Positions 1-14,706 of a stretch of DNA of 64,000 nucleotides are shown piece by piece. The DNA is from Coriolopsis trogii (Eukaryota > Basidiomycota > Agaricomycetes > Polyporales > Polyporaceae): positions 1,550,001-1,614,000 of the forward strand of contig JAHYIO010000037.1 in assembly GCA_020543525.1 (NCBI GenBank), written 5' to 3'. The notes under the pieces were generated by a model. It searched no databases. It worked only from the letters and a program-made list of their open reading frames with translations, and had not been told where the DNA came from. The position numbers and the translations under genes were made by a program. The first letter of the stretch is position 1; every line of letters starts with the position of its first letter.

Positions 1-2660
1 GAGAACCGCCTGGCCATGGCTCTTCAAGAGAAGGACGACCTGAAGCAGGAACTCGACAGTGCCACTCAAAGGGCGAGGATGACTGAGTCTCGCATTGTCT
101 CATACAGGGAGAAATGCGGTCAGTAGCTTCCTTACGTTGGGTTTGGAATGATGGCTGACCCATACTGACAGCGAAACTGCAAGCGCAAGTCGCTAGGCTC
201 CGAGAGGATTTGGACGTTCAGAGGACTCACAGACATGAGTTGTCCGAGGAGCTCTTGAGTGATGCTAAGCAGCGCCTAGAGCAGTTGCAACAGTTCAATG
301 TATGTGACTGCATCTTTCACATGACAATCTCATTGACCGCCACTCCAGCAATTGGGGCATGCGGCTGACATCCACGACGAGGAAGTTACAGAAGTTCTCG
401 AGTCACTGGTTGCAGACAACGAGGCTCTGAAGCGTGACAACGCGGAGCTCCAGAACCTCCTTACAGCAGAGAGAGAGGAGCTTCATTCATTACAGGAAGA
501 GCTGGAAGAGCGCCGCGCCAGTGACACCCCGTTCAGACGTGGTCATCGCTTCACTCATAGTGGTAATTCGTTCACATTCCATGACACCTCCGCCCCATTG
601 TCTCCTACCTTCCATGTGGGGACCGCCCCCACGTCTTCCGTACTTCGCTCCAGGATGCATAGCGAGAAGGCGACCGGTGAACGCCGTTCCATCAGCGTTG
701 AACGTAGCAGGGAACGTACTGCAAGACGTCTATTCGTAAGTCTCCACAGTGAACCTACATATACATTTTTTGACATGTTGTCTAGGAACCCCTGACTCCT
801 GAGACTGACCGTCGTCCATTGTCACCGACGGATTCCCACATACCCGCTGGCAACAAGTGGACATCTTTCGCTCCTTCGCGAACCGGATATGCCCCTTCGC
901 AACTTAGCGCAGAGCTCGACGAAGCCGACAACAACACCATGTCTCCAGAGCGACCTCGCGCCCAGAGGCCTTTATTCCTTCTCACTCGCGAGCGAGGCGT
1001 GCAGACAGATATCACATGGAACGGCGGCACTGGTAGCCTTCTCTCCCCTTCTCCGATTCCTCGAGGCTTTGGTGACCATATCTCCTCGAACGACGGCCAG
1101 TCCGAGTCCTCTTCGCTTACGGACGGTATTCAATCGACCGCGATTGGCACATTGGTTGACCGTGCTGCACTTCTGCTCAGCCGCATCGTGCAAGCTGATG
1201 CACTCACCCTCACCAACCGCCTCAAGCGCCAGCATCTGCTAGGTGCAGACGTCAGCCACCTATCGCGCACCACTGTGAACGCCATTCTTAATGACGCCAC
1301 TGCCCTCCGCAGTCAGTTCCGAGCCTTCCTCGAGGATGAGAAGACCACGACGACGTGCACGCGACGAGACTTACGTGCTCTGCTGAAACTCGTCAAGGAT
1401 GTCTTCGCAGAGCTAGGGCAGCTACGAGTAACACTCAACGACGTCATCCTCGACCCAACTGTTGCGGGGAAGGTCAGCGAGATGGCCATGAACCCATCTA
1501 AGGCACAGAACACGGATGCAACCACCCGGGATGGCGCTCCAGGTCCCAGTGCGCCCTCATGGATGGCGCCCATATCGAAGCTGCTGGGTCTTCCTGGCGG
1601 CGGCACACATGCTGCAGAGTCAGCTGGACAGCGTGCACTCTCGCCTCCTGCCCGGAACATCGGTCGTGGTCGGCCGCCCAGGATCGCGCCCAAGTTACAG
1701 CCTGCGCTTTCAGCGTCTGCGATGACCGTCAATGTCGAGTTCAGTGGCACCGCCGTGGGTCGAGCGGTCACCAGCACGTACTCGGCTCATCCCAGTCGGG
1801 GCGAGTTTAGTGGGCTGACGACTCCGAGTACTGCTGTCAGTGCCAACACACCTGCGGTGGCGCAGCCCGTACCGAGACAAGATCTCTCGCGTAGTGTCAT
1901 GGGTATCTTCGCCGGTGCGCCGAAGCCCGCGGAGGGCGACCCTTGGGTAGTCATTCCTCGGCAGTCGAGCAGGAACATGAACAGGGCGACGAGTCTCGCG
2001 GGGCTGACGAAATCGGCCGCGGCAACAGCGACTATGGGCCGGGCTTCCCTACGACATGTTACGTCTGGCAAGCGCCTTTCGCGCATTGTGGACGCTGTCA
2101 TCGATACTCAGCAGCCTGTGGAAAATGCTGATCCAGCCTCCGACGACAGCGAAGGAGGTCCACCACCCGCGCTGGAACGCGCGTTGAGGCGGGGTCTTTC
2201 AGATTCGTCCATACATACCACGTTCTCTCGTCATGGAGACGAGTCCATTCCGGAGGCTGGGCCGAGCATGGCGCCCCCACAGCCGACCGACCGTGAGGGT
2301 GTGCTCCAGGCACTCTCCCGGAGGATGCAGTCGTTCCGGTTCACTGCAGCAACCCCGGCTCCAGCAGAGGTCAGCACGATTGAAGCGGGGACGGGAGATG
2401 GATCGCGGCCGCAAACACCGGTCGCACACAAGCATTCAAAGGCCAGCGAGGACCTCACCGCTCCGAAGCGTTCGCCTCCACGAGCTATTCCCCAGGCGCG
2501 GAGCACGCTGTTCACGGGTCTGTCGTCGTGGGCGGCTTCTTACGAGGAGACGGGCGAGCCGGGTAGCATTGTGCCGACACCTTACTTTGGAGGAAGTCCG
2601 CGCGATGAGGAGTTCCCTCAGCGGAATCGTGTGTGGACAAGGCGCGAGCGGGATTTTTGA
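1..2660 (+). CDS. Coiled-coil protein of unknown function (5' partial)
   Basis: The gene enters the window already in frame. Visible exons are 1 to about 118, about 174-300, about 350-743 and about 786-2660 (TGA), joined by GT-AG introns. The first 250 or so residues are heptad-rich and charged (for example QEKDDLKQELDSA and LQNLLTAEREELHSL), so they form a coiled coil. A Ser/Pro/Thr-rich disordered stretch follows, and then a helical block of about 130 residues near 1130-1490 (around LVDRAALLLSRIV, ending near LNDVILDPTVAGK) that looks like a conserved domain. The C-terminal half is again disordered. This layout suits a cytoskeletal or spindle-pole scaffold, but that is only inference; I do not recognise the family. 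The long reading frame has no ATG of its own near 819, which supports treating it as a downstream exon. Confidence 0.72.
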
Positions 2661-2923
2661 GAGTTCAGAGGCATGCGTTGGTTGGATATCCTACTGGAAT
2701 AGACATGTTGTAAATCTCATGGTGTAAATTATCGCGATACCTGGATACCGTACCGATACATGCTAATGCTATACCAGCTAGTGTCGCTCGTTTTCACGTC
2801 TCTTTCGAATGTGTTACCTCATCATGTTCACGAGCTGCAGTGGTTAGTCGTCGTCGGTAATGCTATGGTCGACTCGTGGCTTGCGCGTCAATCGACGCTC
2901 AGGTGGCTTGCTCGCCGACCACG

Positions 2924-4476
2924 ATGTCTGTGCTGTTCGAAACATCTCTAGGCGACATCGTCATAGACCTGGAAACCGAATCATGTCCAAAGACATGCGA
3001 AAACTTTCTCAAGCTATGTAAAGTGTACTACTACAACCTGAATGCTTTCTTCAATGGTGAGCTTGCCTTCGTTGCGCGCGCGTCCGACTCGGAACTGAAA
3101 AGTCGTGCTCTCTCTCTGACTAGTGTCGAAGGACTTTCTGGCTCAGGTCGGTGATCCTACAGCTACAGGTACCGGAGGCGAGTCTATCTGGTCTTTGATA
3201 GCCTCTAAGAACGGCGGCTCTGCCCCACGGTACTTCACGCCCGAGTTCGTCCCTCGGCTCAAACACAAACAACGTGGAACGGTCTCGATGGCTGTCGCCC
3301 CCGCTGTGGGTGACGAACATAAGGGTGGCTGTGGGAGTCAGTTCTTCATCACGCTAGGAGAGAACATTGAGTATTTGGACGGGAAGCATGCGGTATTTGG
3401 GCATGTTGTGGAAGGGCTGGACACTCTGGACAAGCTGAACGAGGTGTTTGTGGATACGGATGGACGACCATTGAAAGATGTGAGGATTAGGCATGTGGAG
3501 ATCCTTGGTGGGTGGTCATGAATGCGCGTATATGCGGCTGTAGTCCTGACAGGTACTGCAAGAGGATCCCTTCGAGGACCCTGCCGGCCTCGTTGTTCCA
3601 GACTCTCCTCCCGTCAAGCCCCCAGACAACTCCACGCGTATAGCAGAAGATGAAGATCCCCTGGAGACGCTTCCTGAGGAGGAGGCAGAGGCGATCCGCC
3701 GGAAGAAGGCCGCTCAGGCGTCGGCGTTGACTTTGGAGATGGTCGGAGACCTGCCCTTCGCTAACGTCCGCCCGCCAGAGAACGTGCTTTTCGTCTGCAA
3801 GCTCAATCCGGTGACTAGAGATGAAGATTTGGAGCTTATCTTTTCCCGCTTCGGAACGATCATGAGCTGCCAGGTCATTCGTGACAAGAAGACTGGTGAC
3901 TCGCTCCAGTATGCCTTCATTGAATTTGATAAACGGGAAGAAGCGGAACAGGTAAGTTCACATTGTCATGCTTTGCCAGGAACAATGTCACTAACTGGCT
4001 TACAGGCATATTTCAAAATGCAGAACGTCCTGGTGGATGACCGACGTATATGGGTCGACTTGTAAGTCATGGCCTTGCTTGGCTTGTCCATCCCGCTAAT
4101 CATTGTATGAAGCTCCCAATCCGTAGCCCGCCTCAACACGCACTGGTCCAACAACGTCACCATGGGTCCTCGAGGTGGTCGAGGAAAGGGAAAGGGCGGG
4201 TTTGCTGGCCGAGAAGATTTGGAAGCAACCCGCAGGTATAGGGACCAAGAGGATGGACCTGGTAACGAGTATGGCATGGTGTTCGACGTCCCCGGAGGCA
4301 AGCGTCAACGTCGCAAGAGCCGCAGTCGTAGCCCCCCACGTCATCGAGATCGCTCCAGAGACCGCTCACGGCGCTCGAGGTCGCCACATCAGCGTCGTCG
4401 GGACGATGACCGGGAGAGGCGTCGAAGTCGAAGCCGAGACCGGTATTCCAAGGATCGGTACGACCGTAGACGCTGA
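2924..4476 (+). CDS. Cyclophilin with RRM and RS tail (PPIL4/CYP6 type)
   Basis: Predicted nuclear peptidyl-prolyl cis-trans isomerase linked to pre-mRNA processing. Exons 2924-3056, 3124-3507, 3563-3951, 4006-4061 and 4113-4476 join in frame to 441 aa. The start [17 protein letters not shown] is the typical beginning of the PPIL4 cyclophilin domain. The core motif [14 protein letters not shown] and the segment [12 protein letters not shown] follow. After the linker EDPFEDPAG comes an RRM with RNP2-like [10 protein letters not shown] and RNP1-like QYAFIEF. The last 80 residues are rich in Arg-Ser and Arg-Asp dipeptides, as in splicing factors. Domain order and length match the fungal/animal PPIL4 family. 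The acceptor at 3562 was chosen because it alone keeps the ILEDPFEDP junction in frame. Confidence 0.93.
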
Positions 4477-4704
4477 CATATTGGGCTAATGTGCCCCATG
4501 GTCTTCTTGCGCTGTGTCACTGGGGCTTCACTGGCGACTCAGGTGGTATGTGCCACTTGCCTCCGATGACCCGTCGGTTGAATAGTCTCGCCCCATTAGC
4601 TATATTGATGCTGTGCGCTTGAAGTATGTCATTTGCGGTGTCAGCCTCCAGCTGGCATGATATAACAGCGTATCATTCTCGTCCGTTCTCCCTGCTCATT
4701 CACC

Positions 4705-5541
4705 ATGTCTTGCCGCGCCTTTGACTTCCCTGACGCTGATTTGATCTTGCGACCTTGCGACGGTGAGGGCACCAACTCTCAAGGGTGCCGCGACTTCAAT
4801 GTCCACCGTTGCGTCCTGTCAGCCGCTTCTTCGTTCTTCGAAGCTATGTTCTCCCTTCCGCAGCCCGGTGCAGAAGAAAACGCCAAACCCATTATACCAT
4901 TCACGGAGAGCGCGGAGAACCTGGAGATTGTCTTGCGCTACATCTACCCTCTTCCCCAACCAACCATCGAGACCCTGGTGGTCCTAGCCTCTGCACTCGA
5001 GGCTGCTCACAAGTACGACTTCACCGCTGCGATCGACGGTCTTCGTCGGCGCCTGATCGGCGAAGACTTTCTCAAGGCGCACCCGCTCAGGGTTTACGCT
5101 ATCGCGAGCCGGTACGATCTGGAGGCGGAAGCGAAGATCGCGTCTACATCCACCCTATCCGTGGGCCTCCACCAGCTACCCCTCCACGACGACCTCAAGT
5201 TGATGAATGCACATGCGTACCATCGACTTCTCCTTCTCCATCACGACAGGGCAACTTCTGCGATCGCGCTGTTAAAGCTTCCGGACGATGTGCGGTGCAT
5301 GCTATGCAACGGACGACGCGAGACTGTAGACCGGCCGCCAAAGTGGTGGGCAGGTTTTAGGGAACGGGCAGAGGAGGAGCTGCGGGCGCGGCCGACGTCG
5401 GAGGTCGTCTGCTCGCTATCGTTCCTGCAGCAGTCTGCACAGGCGTCGGGTTGTGAGAGGTGTGCTGGGAGCATTCTCGCTGCGTACTGGTGGTTTGACC
5501 AGTTGAAAGAGACGATAGGTGCGCTGCCTGCGACTGTATAA
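4705..5541 (+). CDS. BTB/POZ domain protein
   Basis: Single-exon 278-aa protein. The N-terminal BTB fold shows the hallmarks DADLILRPCDG, then FNVHRCVLSAASSFFEAMF, then a hydrophobic helix EIVLRYIYPLPQP and ALEAAHKYDF. This is the expanded Agaricomycete BTB family, often annotated only as BTB domain-containing protein; partners and role are unknown. Such domains mediate homodimerisation and can act as cullin-3 adaptors, but no second interaction domain is visible here. A Cys-rich C-terminal part (CMLCNGRRE, CERCAGSI) is shared with the larger BTB protein at 8287-10085 (LECQPCRTAF). The two are therefore probably diverged relatives flanking the dehydrogenase gene. Confidence 0.88.
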   Translation: MSCRAFDFPDADLILRPCDGEGTNSQGCRDFNVHRCVLSAASSFFEAMFSLPQPGAEENAKPIIPFTESAENLEIVLRYIYPLPQPTIETLVVLASALEAAHKYDFTAAIDGLRRRLIGEDFLKAHPLRVYAIASRYDLEAEAKIASTSTLSVGLHQLPLHDDLKLMNAHAYHRLLLLHHDRATSAIALLKLPDDVRCMLCNGRRETVDRPPKWWAGFRERAEEELRARPTSEVVCSLSFLQQSAQASGCERCAGSILAAYWWFDQLKETIGALPATV

Positions 5542-5818
5542 GATTGCTGTTTGCCTGTAGGACTTGCAAGAGATGCTGGCCATCTATGTATTCCAGATTT
5601 TGCCACTACCGTTCGTGCTACATGAGCTCGTTGGCGATGGTCGAGATGAGTTAGAACTATGGCCCTGGGCGACTATCTTATCTGTACCGCATTTGGTCGA
5701 TCGGTGTGGGTCAAGAATGTCTGGCTTGTATGGATGTTCCGTCCCGGGCTTGCCGTGAATTGCGATATGGCGGCCTCAAATAACGGCCCTTGGTCTCTTC
5801 CCAGCGTCCATCTCCACC

Positions 5819-8013
<2,195 letters not shown>

Positions 8014-8286
8014 ACATGACGAGCTTCGGATAATATCTGACTACGAACAGCTCGGGGGGAGGGGGAAAATAGTGAAAGTGAAGATTAACTCGCTGTATCG
8101 ATTATTACGCACATACGCCTATCAAAAATATGCCCACACTCAAAGTCAAGCACCGTTGTCTCGACGCAGCTGAAGTACCAGTAGGTTTGCTCGAGGCGCT
8201 TGTTAGGCGCGCGATGCCAGTATATCGAATGCTAAGTACTTGCCTCAAACTCGCCTAGTCATCGCCATGACCAGTATTTTCGGACT

Positions 8287-10085
8287 TCAAAGTTCTAACA
8301 CCACCTGCGTAGCACATATTAGACTGAATTCGCGCATATAAGCACCCGAGAGACCGTAAATCTACTCACCTTGCCAACAGCCCGCTCGACCTCCTCCACA
8401 ATCCCCTCGACAAAGTCCTGAAAGCCCGGCACAAACGCAGTCCGGCACGGCTGGCACTCGAGAGCACGCGCGACGGCGCGCTGCCGCAAGCTGCGATCGA
8501 GCGCAATGCGCGCCCAGGGCCGCTCGCGGAGGACGACAGCGAGCTTGTAGAGGTACATGATCCACCACCGTGGGGCACTATGGGTGCGGTAGTGGGCCCA
8601 GCTCGGCGCGCTCGTGTCGTCAAGGAGGACGTGGCAGGCGGGGCCGTGGCCACGCTTAGTTGTGATGAGGGCGGGGCTGGGAGGGGAGGATGTTTCGGAT
8701 GAGGAAGATGTTGGAGGGCACTGGTAGTGGTGGGCTCTGGTCTTTGGCGAGATGCGTTCGGGAGTCTTGGGCGGGGGAGAGGGGCAAGCTGAGCCCGGGG
8801 AGCCTCCCGGTCCAGTGTAGGACGCCAGGGCAAGGCTGAAGACACATGCAGATGCCCCCTGCGCACACTTCTCGTGGTACTCAAGGAGACGGAAGTAAGC
8901 GGCGGCATCAATGTCTTCAAGCTCTTCAACGTAGAGGTCTTGTAGCTCGTGGTTTGAGAGCTGGAGGAGCGCACGCGCGGCCGCCGCACGCTCAGCTGGA
9001 AAATTGAACCTATGTGCGAGGGCAAAGACTCGGAGAATGTCATTGAGATTCGCCATCCTGTCCGAGTGCTTTGAAAGCCCGGGGAGAATAAGATGGGAGG
9101 CGAGACGTTGCTGGAGTGCAGAGAGCGCGGAAGGAACCTTGTATCTCTGCGCTGCCGCGAGAAGAGAGTGGAGGGTGTCGAGAGAGGGGGGGGTCTCCTG
9201 TGCTAAAGGGTAAATGTATCGCAACAGAGCAGAGAACGTCCGACTGTCTTCTGAGATACGGATAGATGCAACGTTTGCGGTGGTTACGCTGTGGGGAAGG
9301 AGGTCGTATAAGCCAGGTGAGCCGATTGCTATGACCATGGATTGCAAGGAGAAGTCAATCCCGTCCGAGGTCGTGATCACGACGTCTGCGGTCGGACAGT
9401 GAAGCAGCTCCTGTGGGATGACATGCCCATGGCGTGCATCCGGAAGGTGAGGGATCCGTGACTGTGTTGAAGACAGCGTCCGTGCGTTCTGTCTGCATCC
9501 GAGTCCCGCATACTTCGTCAAGGTTTGCGAGCCGTAGTGCGCGACACGGTAGTATACCCCTGCCGAGATTTCCCGCAGCTCAGGCATAAATGTGCCAATT
9601 ATGCTGTAAGCAAGGGGCGCAAGGGAGTCTGCTTCTCTCTCGAGGCCAAGCGAGCATGCGATGGCGAGCGCACGAAGTGGCTGGGCTTGTCCGAGTTTAA
9701 CGAGACGTTTTCGGAGGAGAGATGTGGACTCCTGCATCATGTATTTTTGGGCGGCCTGCAGAACGGGCTTCAGCTCTTCTAGCGACGCAAGTTCTGGATC
9801 GTCAACGGGATAGCAGAGTCGGAGGAGCTTGTCGAGCACGACGCCCGGCTCCGTCAGCCGGATGACAGGGAGGCCGTCCTTGAGCTCGTCCCCGTTTGAG
9901 GATTCTGGGTGAGGTTGGGGCACGGTGAGCATATCTTCAAATACAGAAGAGGCTTCAGCGAGAATGCTTCGTCTAACCCGGAAGTCGATGTTGTCAGACG
10001 AGCGGAGGATCATGTCTGCTGTGACCTTATCGAAAGGGTGGCTAGCGGCCTTCGTGCAGGCGGAGAGCACGGATGGCGTGGACAT
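8287..10085 (-). CDS. Tandem BTB/POZ domain protein
   Basis: A protein of about 577-588 aa with two BTB domains. The first has ADMILRSSDNIDFRVRRSIL, FEDMLTVPQP and LLRLCYPVDDPE. The second has ADVVITTSDGIDFSLQSMV, LYDLLPHS and LLRYIYPLAQE. A Pro/Ser-rich linker (PKTPERISPKT) leads to a conserved C-terminal helical part. The ORF itself reads to a stop at 8319. However, a consensus intron on the minus strand (GTGAGT donor at 8369, CTAAT branch site, CAG acceptor ending at 8305) would replace the last 16 residues by VVLEL and stop at 8287; I prefer this spliced form. It faces the dehydrogenase gene, its 3' end about 270 nt from that stop codon. Function unknown beyond protein-protein interaction. 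Confidence 0.85.
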
Positions 10086-10493
10086 GGTGAGTGCAAGAGT
10101 AGAGTAGAAGGGACATGAGTCTCAATAAGAGGGTGAGTAGGAATGGAGAGGCCACAAAGGCGAAGCGGCTAAGACAAGTTTGAGCCACAACTCAACAAAC
10201 AACGCGTCTCCTTTCTGCCACAACCGCGTCGGGCGTGCACGTGAGCACGACCCGCGATGTCTCGCAGAAAGACGGAGATCGGGTATTGTCAGAAAGAAAA
10301 CGTACAATTGACAGGTGAGGAAGTCACCACACGACGCTACAAAGGGAATCATGCAAGGGATACCAGATCTGCGTGCATACTGGCACAGCTATCTTCCGAG
10401 TCTGGCTCTCCTTTTTGCCCATCTTCGCGAAGGACATCGCTGAGCGGATGGTCATCAAAGAGCGAAGTCGGGAGTGTACTGGGTGCACTCACT
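10086..10493. other. Intergenic region
   Basis: This is the upstream region of the tandem BTB gene and lies downstream of the FunK1 gene stop. I see no conserved coding sequence, tRNA or repeat in it. Confidence 0.6.
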
Positions 10494-13341
10494 TCAGCCT
10501 TGCGCATGACGCTTCTCTGGCCTAGCTTCGTCATCACCCGCAGTGCCTTGCGAGCGTCCTCGTACGCGTTTGAGCGACGTCACCTTATGAGGAGACAGCT
10601 GAACGCCCTCGGGATCTTGCATCTTCGCGTCCAAATGGCGCGTTCGGCTGTGGCTGCCGCCATATCCGGACTTGACAGTATTCTCCGGTCGCGGAGGTTG
10701 CACCAGGCGTACTCTTCCAGTTGGAGTTGCGGTGGAGATCTTCACCAGGATTCTCCGAAAGTAGTTGTAAAGACGGGCGTAGGAAGCCATATCACCGTAA
10801 CGTGCTTTGCGATTGGCATAGCAGAAATGCAGCTTCTCGCGCATCTTCAATAACCCGACCTTGAGACCCTTGGGTAGGTCTTGTCTCAGACAGTGGAGCT
10901 GTTCCCGAAGACAGTCCTCATTACGAAGGGCGTTGAAACGGTGCATCGTGAAATCTGGAGTTCTGCTGTGGAAAAGTCTTCTGGCGGTGTTTGCATAGTT
11001 CTGACCTCCAGTATGCGTGACGGCGAGCCAGGTTAGAATCCAAAAGACGGACTCCAGGTCGTGTTGGAAGTTGTGACAAAGGGGGACGGTGGTTGGCTTA
11101 TCCACTGATTCATCCACTTCCCAATCACTCTCGATCCCGTCCGAGTCGCTCGTGCTGTCCTGCACGCTCGAAGTTTCTCCCTTCTCAAATAATGGCCGGC
11201 CCCACTGAACCTCGACAGCCATAAAGATCGGCGTGCCCTGTATATCGTTGGCGCCCTTCAGCAGGCAATATCATTGGTGAACGCACCCACCGTCTTGGGG
11301 TCCGATGAGCGTCTCCCTACATTCACGTCGAAAGGCTTCGCATATTCCAGGTCACCCAACTTGCCATGACCATTGTAGTAGAGAATGTTTCCTGAGCTCA
11401 CGTCGCGGTGAATCCAGGAGATCATGAAGAGGATTTGGAGAGCTAGAACGCATCGTGTATCAGCGTGCAACTAACAGAGACAGCACAGAAACCGCCCACC
11501 TAGTACGCAATCCAGCAAGGCTTGCGCGACGGGGTACATATCATCAAGTTCATGCAACGCGCGGCAGACTTCCTTGTACACGACAAAGTTGCGCTGTTTG
11601 GGTTTGTAGTCGCGAGGCTCGACTTTCTGCGGACTGGTAGGCGCAGACTGGGCGGGGATGCTGCGCGGGGTCGACGCGGAAGACCGATGCGCATCTACTC
11701 CTTTCTTCGTCGCACCCTTGCTGCTGTATTCGGGTGCCGCAAATATATCGGGCTTGGCGACGAACCCTTCGGGGGCAGCCTTGGATTTGGCGCCTCGATG
11801 GTCTGCCTCGATAGTAATGAAAAGTTCCTTGTACGACCCGTCTGCGAGGCGACGGCGCAGTTCCTCCTTGGTCTTCTGATCGACGCCGCGGAATCGACCG
11901 TCGTTGTCTGCGGGATAATTCCTCGCTAGGTGGTCGCAGGCTTGGAAGATCATCTTTTGAATCTCGTCCTCTGTACGAGTCCCGTCGTCAAGCCAGACAT
12001 CCCTCAACACTCTGGGCTCCGCGTCCCGGAGTGGTTGTGGGTCGTCGAAGCTGTGGACTTCAATAACTTCCCATACTCGAGTCGCACGGCCGGTGATGAT
12101 CAGGTTGTCGTATTCGTCAATGCACTTCAATGTCTTGTAGAAACGTCCCTTCACTTGATAGACATAACGAAGGTGGTCGTTGTTCTCTCCGTCTTTCTCG
12201 GCGATACGCCTGATGTCTGCATCGTAGCCGAGGTCCTCAACGGTTGAGAAGACCAAGAGCGAGAGTGCGTGAACGACGACGCGAACATCCTATGCTGCGA
12301 TGAGAAGAGTGACACATGTTCACCCAATGAAGTAGTACATACAAGAAGACTAAAATCCTTCGATTTGGCCGAGTGCGAGGGGGAGAAGTAACACAGGGCC
12401 ATTCGGTGGTCTTCAATGGTGACCTGTGTCGTTGGTACATCAGTGGATTCTCCAGTCAACAGGGTCAAATCACGCACACTGTACGTGTGCGTCCGCCTAC
12501 AGTCGCTGTAGATGTTATGATACGCGGAGTAGAGGACCTTCCAACGATTCTGTGTGTCGTGAACTTCGCTGCTGAAGCCCATACTGTGAGTGACACTCAC
12601 GTCGCACGCATTCTTGACGTTATCATCAACCTTGAACTCGAAATTGACGGCGATGTCTGATGTAGAGATCCTTGAGGACGTGGTTTGCGATGCAGGGGAG
12701 GTGGATCCGATGAGCCGCAGACAGCCGCCGATGCGATGTTGAGACCCTGGCACCTCCGAGTCCGTGTCATACGGTTCCTCCTTGTACTTGCAGGACGAAG
12801 CGAGGCCCGGTAACTCAATGTCGGCAATAGCATTGATGATTTTACCTAGAGGGCTGTAATTGCCTCGTTCAGTCGTCGCCTGCTTACTAGTTGTAGCGGC
12901 GTCTTGTGAGTGCGCCGTCGCCGACATGCCGTCCTGCCCATCGGTCTCAGTGTCATTGACCGACCCTCCATCGTCTCGCTTCTTCCCCTTCCCCCTTGGC
13001 TTCGATCTTGCCACCTTCAAGTTCTGACGATATAGCTCGGACGGAGTCAAGGGAAAGTCCTTCCAAGCGAGACTACCCTTGTCATCGACGACGAGACCAG
13101 AGGTTTTAAGAACAGATATGATGGCGTCGAGCTGTGCATCGCTAATGCGGTTGGAGGTGTAGTGGCGTAGCCAATCGTCCTTCTCACCAAGCAAGACGTA
13201 GGGCATCATGGTAGTTGCCAATGTTCTGCGGATTTCTTGGAACGAATCGTGCTCCTCCCAATGTCCTGTGCGATCTGTCCTTGTGATGCGCTGAAGGATT
13301 CTGGTCAGACAGCAGCCTACCCTGCAAAGAAGGATTGACAT
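10494..13341 (-). CDS. FunK1-type fungal protein kinase
   Basis: Member of the FunK1 kinase family, which is strongly expanded in mushroom-forming fungi; substrates are unknown. Exons run from about 13341-12343, then 12289 to about 11515, a short catalytic exon near 11454-11300, and a last exon ending at 10494; the joins keep frame. The catalytic loop is SWIHRDVSSGNILYYN (HRD present). The metal-binding motif is DLE (KLGDLEYAKP) rather than DFG, as usual in this family. It is followed by KTGTPIFMAVEVQWG, created by splicing, and by HDLESVFWILTWLAV. The N-terminal 300 residues (EKDDWLRHYTSN onward) are the poorly characterised FunK1 N-terminal region. The start codon is uncertain: the first residues MSILLCRVG are not typical, and a 5' exon may be missing. 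Confidence 0.82.
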
Positions 13342-14036
13342 GCCTAGCTGACGCTTGTCCTCGTTGTTGAGGTGGGGCGCACGGCCTCCAGCTCGTAACT
13401 CACCTAATCTCCTCGTGTACTAGAAGGTGCGGGTCTGGACGCCGCTCGCCAGGTGGCCGTAGAACAGAGTAATATACGTCAGAAAACAGAGAACAGGAAA
13501 GGCACCGAAGTTGACCCTCTCAAACTCTTGGTGTCTCCAGACTCGGAGTTGCCATACTGGCAGTGGGTTGAACCTGGAGTTGAACGTCAAACCGTTGAGC
13601 ACTAGCGCTCGCCATGGTCCCGTGACCAATACATGGCTATCCACGTGACTTTGGCGCGAGATTCTTTTCCTGCAGAGCCCACGACAGCATCTTGTAGCTG
13701 TATAGTACCACAAAGTCGACCTTTCACCAGGGAAGCAAGCGGCAAATTTGCGAAGGTTTTCACGCCGGGTGATCAGTCGGGAATGGGATGAAGGACCTGG
13801 GTGTTTCACCGCACTACCATAGGAGGACTTGAAAGGGCAGGCAACGGCGCATACACGCAGGCAATGGCGGGTACCGCCCCCAGAACAGGCACTTCATATG
13901 GACGGAGTCGGTCTCCTAGCCTCGTATGTAAGGATCTAACGATCTGTAAACAATGTAGTAATCATGTACAGCTGTCAAGAGCTGACGCAACTATGGTAGG
14001 ATCTTCTCGAGCGCCTACGCATCTTGTCTTGAGACT
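13342..14036. other. Intergenic region upstream of the FunK1 gene
   Basis: No recognisable gene. A 129-codon minus-strand reading frame at 13420-13809 has no family resemblance and no splice context, so it is not annotated. The stretch ends at the left fragment of the short inverted-repeat element described next. Confidence 0.55.
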
Positions 14037-14706
14037 AGGGGTGCTCAATTCTCGCTGTGGGGGGAGGCAGCGCCCGCCTTACCGAGCTAGCCGATGTCCA
14101 AGCGCCTTAGGGGCGCTACGCTCTCGGCAGTCCACCCAGATTATCTGGACATTAGATAGCGTTCGGCAGTGCTCGGCATCCAAGGAGATAAGATGGGCCC
14201 AATCCGCACGTGCTCTGTTGGTCTCGACCGGTGTTCGACGCAGAGACCCAAGACGCCTAAGATTACACGGCATCTCTCGGCTTGCCCTCATCTGTGGCTG
14301 GCGTTCAAGATTACGGTGGTCCTACCTATGCTCACCCCATATCTCCTTCCACATTCACTTGTAGACATTCAAAGTTGGCATACTTGTACATGGGCCACTC
14401 CTCTACAAAGTCTTGGGAACAGATTTTTCCATTTCAACCCTAATGTAACACAACTTGGACATTTCCGTAGAGCGAAATTGGCCCCAAGAAATCCTTCGAA
14501 ATTCAAGACATACACTCACCATGCTGCCCACAATGTGCTGTCAAAATTTCAGGAAGACAGCAGCACTGCATGAGGAGTAGTATTAAAATATCTGGGGGAT
14601 GACCGCTTGAAGCGCCCAAGTAGAGCGCATTGGCGCGCATGTCCCAAAACATGACGCTGCTGCTACTAGACTCAGAATCCTGCTCAAGGGCTCAGTTTCT
14701 GTCAGT

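Noticed and set aside
12580..12601. Possible 20-nt intron in the FunK1 gene (GTGAGTGTC to CACAG)
   Set aside because: Too short for a spliceosomal intron, and the unspliced frame reads through coherently.
13420..13809. 129-codon minus-strand frame upstream of the FunK1 kinase
   Set aside because: No family motif and no splice link to the kinase exons were found.
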